DNA of 64,000 nucleotides from JAVVHH01 sp963835135 (GTDB lineage: Bacteria; Pseudomonadota; Alphaproteobacteria; Acetobacterales; Acetobacteraceae). The position numbers and the translations under genes were made by a program. The notes below the pieces were generated by a model. The model searched no databases. It was not told the DNA's origin and saw only the letters and a list, made by a program, of their open reading frames with translations. Shown one piece after another: positions 35,073 to 43,470 of the stretch (the stretch's first letter is position 1; each line of letters starts with the position of its first letter). The stretch covers positions 806,001 to 870,000 of the forward strand of contig CAWIEF010000003.1 in assembly GCA_963835135.1 (NCBI GenBank). Direction: 5' to 3'.

Positions 35073-35481
35073 CGAGCAACTCCAGCGTCAGCGGGTCGGG
35101 CTGTCCCTGATAGAAATGCTGCAGGGCTGCCTCGAACGGCGACGGTTCGATCATGGAGAACAGCGTCAAGCAGGAGCGAAACTTCAGATCGTCCGGGCTG
35201 CCGAAGATCTGCAGCGCCGTCTTGCCCTGCACTTGGTTCACGAGCGCGGTGCATTCAAGCAAGCGCGGGCCGAGCACAGGGTGGGCCAGGTAGGCGCGGG
35301 CCTCGTCGAGATTGGCGAGCCCGTAGAGTCGGGCGGTGCCGCTCCGTCCCAACGCGCGGAGCTGCGGGAAGATGAACCACATCCAATGTGTCCGCTTGGC
35401 GCCGGCAGCCAGTTCGCGGCGGACTTGGCCGATGACGGGCTCCTGCGCAGAGACGAACCGGGCCAGATCGGGAGTGCTCAT
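35062..35481 (-). CDS. DUF1810-family protein
   Basis: Small protein of 139 residues of the DUF1810 family, function unknown. The family pattern is clear: LARFVSAQEPVIGQVRREL, KRTHWMWFIFPQLRALGRS, YLAHPVLGPRLLECTALV and FGSPDDLKFRSCLTLFSMI. No signal or membrane segment. It overlaps selO by 11 bp. Confidence 0.92.
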   Translation of the reverse strand: MSTPDLARFVSAQEPVIGQVRRELAAGAKRTHWMWFIFPQLRALGRSGTARLYGLANLDEARAYLAHPVLGPRLLECTALVNQVQGKTALQIFGSPDDLKFRSCLTLFSMIEPSPFEAALQHFYQGQPDPLTLELLDAA

Positions 35482-35568
35482 ACGTCCAAAAGTCCGCGAC
35501 GACCGCCGGGTTGCCTCCGCTGGCCTCTACGACCCCGCCATCTCATCGCACGTTGCCGCGTCTGGCCC

Positions 35569-36303
35569 TCAAGCAAGAGTGGCTGGGGGCTCGGCGGGCT
35601 TCGCCTCGGCCATGAGATAGTCGTGTACCACCGTCTCGAACGAACGGTAGACATTTGGCCGATTCCATACCGTGCGCTTGTAGACAATATAGCTCGACAG
35701 GGACGTATAGACGCGCAGCAAGCCAGACCGGCGCTGCCGCAAGATGATGGCCCGGTCCATGGTATTGGATAGGAAGTTTATCGATATGTATTCGAGCATG
35801 CTGAGCAGCGCCATCACGGCCGTATCGTCCTCGACGCTGATCGTCGCTGCATCGATCGTCGTCCTCGCTTCAACGTTACGCATGATGAAAGCGTAGGCGC
35901 GGGTGAATTGCTCGTTCGTCAGGAGAGTGATCATCACCTGATTGGTGAACGCCTCACGCTGTGCCCGGATCGGGATGGAGTACGCGTCCGGCATCTCGTG
36001 CTGCAGCGCGGCGCTGTCGCCGCCGTGGAACTCGGCCCAGGTCGCGTCATTGAGCGCAATGATTTGCTTGGCGCGCTCGATCAGGAAACCGCCCCGCGCG
36101 GTAAGCGAAACGGTCCCTCCCTTGCTTCGGTGCAGCAACTGTTGCCCAAGCAACGCTTCCAGCCGTTGGACCTGCATCGAGATGGCCGACTGGGTGCGAC
36201 CGACGAGTTCCGCCGCGCGAGTGAAGCTTCCAGTTTCCGCGATGTGCAGAAAGGTGCGCAGCAAATCGAGATCGATGTTGGCGAGACGTGGACCATGAGG
36301 CAA
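35569..36303 (-). CDS. LysR-type HTH regulator with an atypical (DUF4760-like) C-terminal domain
   Basis: Protein of 244 residues. Residues 9-68 are a standard LysR winged helix (LDLLRTFLHIAETGSFTRAA, QSAISMQVQRLEALLGQ). The usual periplasmic-binding-like effector domain is absent. Instead residues about 110-235 are helical (LLTNEQFTRAYAFIMRNVEA, LLSMLEYISINFLSNTMDRA, IVYKRTVWNRPNVYRSFE), resembling DUF4760-type sequences. It probably binds DNA but senses something other than a classic small molecule. The gene is less GC-rich than its neighbours. It faces the DUF1127 gene across 150 bp with a TCAAT-N8-ATTGA dyad, its likely target. Confidence 0.82.
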   Translation of the reverse strand: MPHGPRLANIDLDLLRTFLHIAETGSFTRAAELVGRTQSAISMQVQRLEALLGQQLLHRSKGGTVSLTARGGFLIERAKQIIALNDATWAEFHGGDSAALQHEMPDAYSIPIRAQREAFTNQVMITLLTNEQFTRAYAFIMRNVEARTTIDAATISVEDDTAVMALLSMLEYISINFLSNTMDRAIILRQRRSGLLRVYTSLSSYIVYKRTVWNRPNVYRSFETVVHDYLMAEAKPAEPPATLA

Positions 36304-36390
36304 TCAACCCTCCAACCGGATCAAAAATCACGCAACTGCAATGAAGGCAGCTCAAACCAGTCATCACCGCGGCTCATAAGCCAGATAAGA

Positions 36391-36408
36391 TCAATTCGTT
36401 TCGATTGA
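36391..36408 (+). promoter_or_regulatory. Candidate LysR-type operator dyad
   Basis: TCAAT (36391-36395), 8 bases, ATTGA (36404-36408), a perfect 5-bp dyad 46 bp before the DUF1127 ATG and 88 bp from the divergent regulator start. It sits in the AT-rich part of the shared upstream region. Assignment to the LysR-like protein is by position only. Confidence 0.4.
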
Positions 36409-36453
36409 AGAGTTGGCCCAGCTATCTCTCAGAAGCCAACTCGGAGCGAAGAC

Positions 36454-36678
36454 ATGTCGGATCTCAGCATCATTGCCACACCGTTCGTCGCGACCCGGCG
36501 CCGCGAGCCGCGCCCGAGCGTGTTCGCCCGCTTGCGCGCCGGCTGGGCGCGGCAGCGGACGGCCCGCGTGCTGGCGCAGATGGACGACCATAGCCTGGCC
36601 GACATCGGCGCAAGCCGCACCACCGTCGTGTGGGAGGATAGCCGGCCAATCTGGGAACGGCTCGACACTCTGCGCTGA
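36454..36678 (+). CDS. DUF1127 (YjiS-like) small protein
   Basis: Basic protein of 74 residues. The C-terminal DUF1127 region reads RTARVLAQMDDHSLADIGASR, typical of the family (helix, then L-x-DIG-x-S/T-R); I quote it in two parts as RTARVLAQMDD and HSLADIGASR. Small Arg-rich members have been linked in other alphaproteobacteria to RNA turnover and to phosphate or carbon metabolism. CGGAG lies upstream of the ATG. Divergent from the LysR-like gene, probably regulated by it. Confidence 0.9.
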   Translation: MSDLSIIATPFVATRRREPRPSVFARLRAGWARQRTARVLAQMDDHSLADIGASRTTVVWEDSRPIWERLDTLR

Positions 36679-36746
36679 GCATCGGCGCTACGGGGCCGAA
36701 CACGAGCCAGGACTGCCCGGACGACGACCCGCCGAGCTTCGGTCCG

Positions 36747-37976
36747 TCAGCTCTTGACGAGGGCGCAGCCGCCCTCGTTCATCGGGCGCCACGCCTCGTC
36801 GGCCGGGGTCGTCGCAATCAGTTTCAGGCCATCCCAGCCGCCCTTGCTCTCGGCTGGCGTTTTGGCCTGGAACAGGTAGGTCGGATGCAGCGTGCGGCCG
36901 TCCTCGCGGATCTTACCCGGGCCGAAGCAGTCGTCGTCGGTCGGCATCGCCTTCATGCGGGCAACCGCCGCGCGCCCGTCGGCCTTGGCGGCAGCCACGC
37001 CCATGTCCTTGACCGTCTTCAGATAATGCAGCGTGGCGGCGTAGTCGCCAGCTTGGACCATGTTGGGCCACTGGTTCGGCGTCTTGTCCTTGATGCGCGC
37101 CATGAACGCGCGGGTGCGGTCGTTGAGGTCCCAGTAGAACGATTCCGTCAGCAGCAATCCCTGCGCCGTCTCGAGGCCCAGCGCGTGCACGTTGCTGTTG
37201 TAGAACAACATGGCGGCGATCTTCATCTGCTTCTGCAGCCCGAACTCGTGCGCCTGCTTGATGCAGTTGATGGTGTCGCCGCCCGAGTTGCACAGTCCGA
37301 GCACCTTGGCGCCCGACTCCTGCGCCTGCAGCAGTAGGGCGGAAAAGTCGGTGGTGTCCGGGAAAGGGTATGCGCTGGAGCCGAGCACCTTGCCGCCGGC
37401 TTCGGTAACGAATTTGGTCGTATCGCGCTGCAGTTGCTGGCCGAACACGTAGTTGGCGGTGATGAAATACCAGCTGTCGCCGCCCGCCCGCACCATCGCG
37501 CCGCCGGTCGACTTGGCGAGCATGTAGGTGTCGTAGGTCCAGCAGATGGTGTTCGGCGAGCACTGCGACCCCGTCAGGTCCGTCGTGGCGGCCCCGCTAT
37601 TCAGCATCACCTTGTTCTTTTCCCGGCACACCGTGTTGACGGCCAGCGCCACCGAAGAGGTCGGCACGTCGACGATGGCGTCCACGCCGCCCTGGTCGAA
37701 CCATTGCCGCGCGATGCCCGCGCCGATGTCGGGTTTGTTCTGGTGGTCCGCCGTCAGCACCTCGACGTTGAAGCCCAGCGTGGCCGCCATCTCCTGGACC
37801 GCCTGGCGGACGCAGAGCACCCCGGTCGGGCCGCCGTCGTCGCGGTATTGGCCGGACTGGTCGTTCATCACGCCGATCCGTAACGTGTTCGCGTCGCTTG
37901 GAGCCTGCGCCCGCCCCAAGGTCGGCAGCGCGACGCCGGCGGCGGCGCCCAGAAGCAGGCGGCGTGAGACTGTCAT
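36747..37976 (-). CDS. Branched-chain amino acid-type ABC substrate-binding protein (LivK-like)
   Basis: Periplasmic receptor of 409 residues from the Leu/Ile/Val-binding family. The start at 37976 gives VSRRLLLGAAAGVALPTLGR, a signal with twin Arg that could use Tat. The mature domain shows RIGVMNDQSGQYRDDGGPTG, GVDAIVDVPTSSVALAV and ITANYVFGQQLQRDTTKFV. No permease or ATPase genes are adjacent, so it is an orphan or works with distant ones. A small alternative start at 38018 is less likely. Confidence 0.9.
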   Translation of the reverse strand: MTVSRRLLLGAAAGVALPTLGRAQAPSDANTLRIGVMNDQSGQYRDDGGPTGVLCVRQAVQEMAATLGFNVEVLTADHQNKPDIGAGIARQWFDQGGVDAIVDVPTSSVALAVNTVCREKNKVMLNSGAATTDLTGSQCSPNTICWTYDTYMLAKSTGGAMVRAGGDSWYFITANYVFGQQLQRDTTKFVTEAGGKVLGSSAYPFPDTTDFSALLLQAQESGAKVLGLCNSGGDTINCIKQAHEFGLQKQMKIAAMLFYNSNVHALGLETAQGLLLTESFYWDLNDRTRAFMARIKDKTPNQWPNMVQAGDYAATLHYLKTVKDMGVAAAKADGRAAVARMKAMPTDDDCFGPGKIREDGRTLHPTYLFQAKTPAESKGGWDGLKLIATTPADEAWRPMNEGGCALVKS

Positions 37977-38048
37977 GGCGTCCTCCCGATCGGCGGCCTT
38001 GGCGGACACCTTCGTCACACGTTACGCAGGCGGGCGGGCACCGTCGAG

Positions 38049-39347
38049 TCAGACGGGTGCGGGCACCAGTCGAGCCGGTGGCGTCTGCCGCGCCGCCGCC
38101 TTGACGAGACCGAGCCGCAGCAGCCCCGCCGCAATGTAATAGGCCGCCTTGAACGCCAATACCGGCACGCGCTGGTCGGGCCGCGCGCGCAGGTTGCCGG
38201 CAAGCAGGCTCACCAGCCCGTCGCGCATCCGGAACCGGTTGCTCGGGTTCATGAACAGCAGGCGCAGCGCCGGGCTGTCGATGCGATAGATCAGCCAGGA
38301 GAGCCGGGCCATGGCGCTTCGGATGTCGCGCTCCATGCTCGCGGCCTTGCGCAGGCCGTGCGCCGGATCGGCGAGCCAGGCATCGGCCACGTCGGCGCCC
38401 ATCTCGCCCGAGGTCATCGCCAACAGGACGCCGCTGCTGAACACCGGATCGAGGAACGCGAACGCGTCGCCGACCATGAGATAGCCGTCGCCGAACGAAC
38501 GGTCGCAATAATAAGAGTAGTTCCCCGTGCTGGTGACCTCGCCCAGCATCTCGGCCCCGTGCATGCGGGTGGCGACCGTCGGGCTATGGGCGATGCGCTG
38601 CTCGAACAGGTCGCGCGGCGTGCCTGTGCGGCCCTTGAACACGCTCGCATTGCCGACGAAGCCGACGCTCATCACCTCGTCCGGCAGCGGGATCAGCCAG
38701 AACCAGCCGTCTTCGACGAGATGGACGCTGATATAGCCGTCGAGTTCGCCCGTGCGGCGCTCGACCCCGCGGAAATGCGCGTAGACCGCGGCCGTGTTGT
38801 TGCGCTTGTTCGATTCCTTCGTCCGGAGCCGGCCCGCCATGAAGGTGTCGCGGCCGGACGCGTCGAGCACGAAGCGCGGCGCATAGACGATCGTCTCGCC
38901 GTCCGCGCCCAGCGCCTCGACCCGGGCGCGCTCGCCCGGCGCACCCGGCGTCACCGCCGTGACCTTCGTCGCCTCCCGCGTGCGGGCGCCGCGGTCGCGG
39001 GCGGTGCGGAACAGGATGTCGTCGAGCGCGGCGCGCGGCACTTGCCAGGAGGAGGTGTAGCGCTGGTCCAGGCCGTTCGCGAAGGAGAACTGCACCGCCC
39101 GGCCGGTCGCGTCGGAGACGAACTCGGCGCCCGGCTTGTGCTGCCCCACCGCGGCAACCTCGGCGGTGATGCCCAGGCGGTCGAAAATTTCGGTATTGAG
39201 CGGTAGCAGCGACTCGCCGATGTGGAATCGCGGGTGCCGTTCCTTTTCCAAAAGAACGACATCTCGGCCTCGCCCCGCCAGGGTCGCGGCCGCGGTGGAG
39301 CCGGCCGGCCCGCCACCGATGATCAGCACGTCGCACTCGGTCGCCAT
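38049..39347 (-). CDS. FAD-dependent oxidoreductase, flavin-dependent halogenase-like
   Basis: Flavoprotein of 432 residues of the geranylgeranyl reductase/tryptophan halogenase group. FAD motif GGGPAGSTAA at residues 11-20, the RFHIGESLLPLN block, and GDAFAFLDPVFSSGVLLA for FAD. W215-P220 reads WFWLIP, the WxWxIP halogenase fingerprint. K71 (QHKPGAEF) falls where halogenases have the lysine that forms the chloramine. It may halogenate a small or carrier-bound substrate, but many family members are untested. It starts where the coiled-coil gene stops (1-base overlap). Confidence 0.85.
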   Translation of the reverse strand: MATECDVLIIGGGPAGSTAAATLAGRGRDVVLLEKERHPRFHIGESLLPLNTEIFDRLGITAEVAAVGQHKPGAEFVSDATGRAVQFSFANGLDQRYTSSWQVPRAALDDILFRTARDRGARTREATKVTAVTPGAPGERARVEALGADGETIVYAPRFVLDASGRDTFMAGRLRTKESNKRNNTAAVYAHFRGVERRTGELDGYISVHLVEDGWFWLIPLPDEVMSVGFVGNASVFKGRTGTPRDLFEQRIAHSPTVATRMHGAEMLGEVTSTGNYSYYCDRSFGDGYLMVGDAFAFLDPVFSSGVLLAMTSGEMGADVADAWLADPAHGLRKAASMERDIRSAMARLSWLIYRIDSPALRLLFMNPSNRFRMRDGLVSLLAGNLRARPDQRVPVLAFKAAYYIAAGLLRLGLVKAAARQTPPARLVPAPV

Positions 39348-39586
39348 CAGCCGACGAGCTCCAGCCGACGTTTCACCCGATCGATCCGGCTCGACATCGT
39401 GTCCAGCCTCAGCTGCATCCCGGCGAGGTCTATCTTCATCGCCGCAAAGTCGCGTCCGAGCGCGCCGAGCCGCAAGATCAGCTCGTCAACCTTCGCCTCG
39501 ATGCGATCGAGGCGCGCGTTGGTTCGGCCGATCTGCTCACGCAGGAAGCCCAGGACGTTGCTGTTCGGTTTGTCGAGGTCGCCCAT
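39347..39586 (-). CDS. Small coiled-coil protein, unknown function
   Basis: Protein of 79 residues with a long heptad-like helix (LREQIGRTNARLDRIEAKVD, then AGMQLRLDTMSSRIDRVKRR). The ATG at 39586 (MGDLDKPNSN) is chosen over one at 39634. Such short coiled coils are common in alphaproteobacteria and lack a known role. Its TGA shares one base with the downstream flavoprotein ATG, so the two are coupled. Confidence 0.75.
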   Translation of the reverse strand: MGDLDKPNSNVLGFLREQIGRTNARLDRIEAKVDELILRLGALGRDFAAMKIDLAGMQLRLDTMSSRIDRVKRRLELVG

Positions 39587-39685
39587 CGCCGATACCTTAC
39601 CAAAACAGGACGGCGACGGAAACTGCCGCGCCACCTCCTTGCTGCGGCTAGGCCGGTGCGCTACACGCCGCCGCTTGCGACACGC

Positions 39686-39770
<85 letters not shown>

Positions 39771-39772
39771 TC

Positions 39773-39816
39773 CCCGCCGATCGTCATGACACCTGGTCAT
39801 GGCGTGAATCGGCGGG
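39773..39816 (+). terminator. Large nested hairpin between tRNA-Leu and tig
   Basis: Outer arms CCCGCCGAT (39773-39781) and ATCGGCGGG (39808-39816) pair perfectly. Inside, CATGAC (39785-39790) and GTCATG (39796-39801) form a second stem. It starts 3 bases after the tRNA end. It has no T tract, so it may serve tRNA 3' processing or weak termination, or shape the tig leader. Confidence 0.5.
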
Positions 39817-39840
39817 TCAGACATTACAAGAGGCCGGGTC

Positions 39841-41172
39841 ATGCAGGTTACCGAGACGCTTTCCGAGGGGCTCAAGCGGGGCTTCGCTATTACGGTGCCC
39901 GCGTCCGATATCGAGGATAAGCGGACCAAGCGGCTGACCGAGCTCGGCAAGACCGTCAAGCTCCCCGGCTTCCGCCCCGGCAAGGTGCCGATGGCCGTCG
40001 TCCGCCAGCGTTTCGGCACGGCGGTGATGTCCGAGGTGCTCGAGGAGAGTGTCAACACCGCCACCCAGCAGGTGCTGACCGACCGCGGCCTGCGGGCCGC
40101 GACCCAGCCGAAGGTCGACGTGACCTCTCTGGACGACAAGAAGGACCTCGAGTTCACGGTCGAGCTCGAGTTGCTGCCCGAGATCACCATGCCGGATTTC
40201 GGCGCGCTGAGCCTGAGCCGTCTCAAGGCCACGCCGTCCGACGAGGCAATCGACAAGGCCGTCGAGGAGATCGCCCGCCGCCAGCGCGAGATGGAGCCGG
40301 TCACCGAGGATCGCGGCGCCCAGGCCGGCGACACGCTCACGGTCGACTTCGTCGGCAAGGTCGACGACGTCGCCTTCCCGGGCGGCACCGGCACCGACAT
40401 GGCCGTCGAGCTCGGCGGCACCGGCTTCATCCCGGGCTTCTGGGAAGGCATGGAGGGCATGAAGCCCGGCGAGGAACGCCAAATCCATCTCACGTTTCCT
40501 GAGGAATATCACGCCAAGGAGCTGGCCGGTAAGGCCGCCACCTTCGACATCACCGCCAAGAAGCTCGAGCAGCCGAAGCCCACACCGCTCGACGACAGCC
40601 TGGCCGAGAAGCTCGGCTTCGAGAACATTGAGGAACTCCGCAAGCTCATCAGCCAGCAAATCCAGCGCGAATACGACGGCCTGACCCGCATGCGCATCAA
40701 GCGCGAGCTGCTCGACGCCCTGGCCGAGAAGGCCGACTTCGCAGCACCCGAAAGCATGGTCGAACCGGAGTTCAACCAGATCTGGCAGCGCGTGGAGGCC
40801 GACATGAAGGCCGGCAAGCTCGATGACGAGGACAAGGACAAGGACGAGGAGACCCTCAGGGGCGAATACCGCGCCATTGCCGAACGCCGCGTCCGCCTCG
40901 GGCTGCTGCTGTCCGAGATCGGCCGCGCCAACGGCATCCAGGTCGGCAACGACGAAATGACCCGGGCCATGCGGACCGAGGCTCAGCGCTACCCCGGCCA
41001 AGAGCAACAGGTCATGGAATTCTTCCGCAAGAACCCGCAAGCGGCCGAAAGCCTGCGCGGGCCGATCTACGAGGAAAAGGTGGTCGATTTCATCCTCGAA
41101 CTCGCCAAGGTCGACGACCGCACCGTGACCCCGGAAGAGCTTTCGGCCGACCCAGAGGCCCCCGCCGCCTGA
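39841..41172 (+). CDS. tig: Trigger factor
   Basis: Ribosome-bound chaperone and peptidyl-prolyl isomerase, 443 residues. The ribosome-binding signature is in GFRPGKVPMAVVRQRFG. The FKBP-type domain is around residues 150-250 (GDTLTVDFVGKVDDVAFPGG, GTGFIPGFWEGMEGMKPGEE). A helical C-terminal domain with an acidic insert (DDEDKDKDEE) follows. First gene of the tig-clpP-clpX-lon block. Confidence 0.97.
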   Translation: MQVTETLSEGLKRGFAITVPASDIEDKRTKRLTELGKTVKLPGFRPGKVPMAVVRQRFGTAVMSEVLEESVNTATQQVLTDRGLRAATQPKVDVTSLDDKKDLEFTVELELLPEITMPDFGALSLSRLKATPSDEAIDKAVEEIARRQREMEPVTEDRGAQAGDTLTVDFVGKVDDVAFPGGTGTDMAVELGGTGFIPGFWEGMEGMKPGEERQIHLTFPEEYHAKELAGKAATFDITAKKLEQPKPTPLDDSLAEKLGFENIEELRKLISQQIQREYDGLTRMRIKRELLDALAEKADFAAPESMVEPEFNQIWQRVEADMKAGKLDDEDKDKDEETLRGEYRAIAERRVRLGLLLSEIGRANGIQVGNDEMTRAMRTEAQRYPGQEQQVMEFFRKNPQAAESLRGPIYEEKVVDFILELAKVDDRTVTPEELSADPEAPAA

Positions 41173-41261
41173 CCGCGACCCGGGCAATAGTCCGGGCTGC
41201 GCTGGACCTCTCGATCGTGCCTGCTTATCTCGGCACGGCATTTAGTAAGGATGGTGACTTC

Positions 41262-41903
41262 ATGAGAGATCGCGACCCGGTCGAGGTCTACGGCAACACG
41301 CTGGTGCCCATGGTGATCGAGCAAACCGCCCGCGGCGAGCGCTCGTTCGACATCTACTCGCGCTTGCTCAAGGAACGGATCATCTTCCTCACCGGCCCGG
41401 TGTTCGACGGCGTCGCCGCCCTGATCTCGGCCCAGCTCCTATTCCTCGAGAGCGACAACCCGAGCAAGGACATTAGCTTCTACATCAACAGCCCCGGCGG
41501 GGTCGTCTCCGCTGGCCTGGCGATCTACGACACCATGCAATACGTCCGCAGCCCGGTCAGCACCGTCTGCATCGGCCAGGCGGCCAGCATGGGCAGCCTG
41601 CTGCTCTGCGCCGGCGCCGCGGGCAAGCGCTACGCCCTGCCGAACGCCCGCGTGATGGTCCACCAGCCGAGCGGCGGCGCCCAGGGACAGGCGTCCGACA
41701 TCGAGATCCAGGCGCGCGAGATCCTGCATCTGCGCCGCCAGCTGAACGACATCTACAACCGGCACACCGGCCAGCCGGTCGAAGCGATCGAGAAGCGTCT
41801 GGAGCGCGACTCCTACATGTCGGCCGAGGAAGCTCGCGAGTTCGGGTTGGTCGACCAGGTGGTCGAGAACCGGCCGTTGCCGGCCGACGCGAGCAAGCCA
41901 TAG
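41262..41903 (+). CDS. clpP: ATP-dependent Clp protease proteolytic subunit
   Basis: Serine peptidase that forms the 14-mer Clp chamber, 213 residues. The catalytic Ser109 lies in QAASMGSLLLCAG and His134 in RVMVHQPSGG; the Asp is in the C-terminal half (NDIYNRHTGQ region). The ATG at 41262 (MRDRDPVEVY) follows TAAGGA. It works with the ClpX gene downstream, 173 bp away. Confidence 0.97.
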   Translation: MRDRDPVEVYGNTLVPMVIEQTARGERSFDIYSRLLKERIIFLTGPVFDGVAALISAQLLFLESDNPSKDISFYINSPGGVVSAGLAIYDTMQYVRSPVSTVCIGQAASMGSLLLCAGAAGKRYALPNARVMVHQPSGGAQGQASDIEIQAREILHLRRQLNDIYNRHTGQPVEAIEKRLERDSYMSAEEAREFGLVDQVVENRPLPADASKP

Positions 41904-42076
41904 CGGCGGGTCATGCCCGCATGCGCTGTCATGGCGTTGCAATGATGCACAACGCCCCACATCTGCAACGCTCGGATTGAACGGCGGAGGCTTGGGCGGG
42001 AACACGCTTGTCCACCTCTGTCGCCAAGATGTAGTCTTCCTACGGCTTGCCCCCATCGTGCGGGGCCGGAGTGTCG

Positions 42077-43330
42077 ATGAGTAAGTCCCCGGACTCTAAG
42101 AATACGCTGTACTGCTCGTTCTGCGGCAAGTCGCAGCATGAGGTGCGCAAGCTGATTGCGGGTCCGACCGTGTTCATCTGCGATGAATGCGTCGAACTGT
42201 GCATGGACATCATCCGCGAGGAGCACAAGACGCACCTCGTCAAGTCCCGCGACGGCGTCCCGACCCCGAAAGAGATCTGCAAGGTCCTGGACGACTACGT
42301 GATTGGTCAGTTCCACGCCAAGCGCGTGCTGAGTGTCGCCGTGCACAACCACTACAAGCGGCTGGCGCACGGGGCCAAGAACAACGACGTCGAGATCGCC
42401 AAGAGCAACATCCTGCTCGTCGGCCCCACCGGCTCGGGCAAGACGCTGCTGGCTCAGACCCTAGCCCGTATCCTCGACGTGCCATTCACGATGGCCGATG
42501 CGACGACGTTGACCGAAGCCGGGTACGTGGGCGAGGATGTCGAGAACATCATTCTAAAGCTGCTGCAGTCCGCCGACTACAACGTCGAGCGCGCCCAGCG
42601 CGGCATCGTCTATATCGACGAGGTCGATAAGATCAGCCGCAAATCCGACAATCCAAGCATAACGCGCGATGTCTCCGGCGAGGGCGTGCAACAGGCGCTG
42701 CTGAAGATCATGGAAGGCACCGTCGCCTCCGTCCCGCCTCAGGGCGGCCGCAAGCATCCGCAGCAGGAGTTCCTGCAGGTCGACACCACCAACATCCTGT
42801 TCATCTGCGGTGGCGCGTTCTCCGGGCTGGAGAAGATCATCGGCTCGCGCGGTAAGGGGTCCGGCATCGGCTTCGGCGCCGACGTGCGCGATCCGGACGA
42901 CCGTCGCACCGGCGCGATCCTGCGTGAGGTCGAGCCGGAAGACCTGCTGAAGTTCGGCCTGATCCCTGAATTCATCGGCCGCTTGCCGGTCGTGGCCACG
43001 CTCGAGGATCTGGACGAAGCGGCGCTGGTCGAGATCCTGACCAAGCCGAAGAATGCGCTGGTCAAGCAGTATGCCCGTCTTTTTGAGATGGAGGGCGTAA
43101 AGCTTTCCTTCACGGAAGATGCGCTAAGATCGGTCTCGACCCGCGCGATCGCCCGCAAAACCGGCGCGCGTGGATTGCGGTCCATCATGGAGTCGATTCT
43201 GCTGTCCACCATGTTCGATCTACCCGGCCTTGACGGTGTCGAAGAAGTGACGATCAATCGCGAAGTCGCGGAGAGTAGAGCTAACCCATTGTTCACGTAC
43301 GGGAAGAACCGCGCCGAGGGCAGTGCTTAG
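42077..43330 (+). CDS. clpX: ATP-dependent Clp protease ATP-binding subunit ClpX
   Basis: AAA+ unfoldase of 417 residues that feeds substrates to ClpP. The N-terminal zinc finger is CSFCGKSQHEVRKLIAG with CDECVELC. Walker A GPTGSGKT, Walker B VYIDEVDKI, the ClpP-contact IGF loop in GSGIGFGADV, and the sensor 2 region KTGARGLRSIME are present. The ATG at 42077 (MSKSPDSKN) is used; a possible upstream start at 42047 does not match the family. Confidence 0.97.
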   Translation: MSKSPDSKNTLYCSFCGKSQHEVRKLIAGPTVFICDECVELCMDIIREEHKTHLVKSRDGVPTPKEICKVLDDYVIGQFHAKRVLSVAVHNHYKRLAHGAKNNDVEIAKSNILLVGPTGSGKTLLAQTLARILDVPFTMADATTLTEAGYVGEDVENIILKLLQSADYNVERAQRGIVYIDEVDKISRKSDNPSITRDVSGEGVQQALLKIMEGTVASVPPQGGRKHPQQEFLQVDTTNILFICGGAFSGLEKIIGSRGKGSGIGFGADVRDPDDRRTGAILREVEPEDLLKFGLIPEFIGRLPVVATLEDLDEAALVEILTKPKNALVKQYARLFEMEGVKLSFTEDALRSVSTRAIARKTGARGLRSIMESILLSTMFDLPGLDGVEEVTINREVAESRANPLFTYGKNRAEGSA

Positions 43331-43470
43331 CCCCGCCTCTTGTGGCAGCCCCACCGGCTGACGATATCTTTCTCGAAGCTGCCGGCTAAGCTCGGGGTTT
43401 CGCCAAAAAAGGTCGGCGCGCGCCACAATGGGCGCGCTGACAAGACGACTGTCCATCAATAGGAGGTCCT

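Noticed and set aside
39817..41241. A 474-codon minus-strand frame opposite tig
   Set aside because: Mirror of trigger factor codon bias; no independent support. The same applies to long frames opposite lon (43456-45006) and rpsA (46512-47741).
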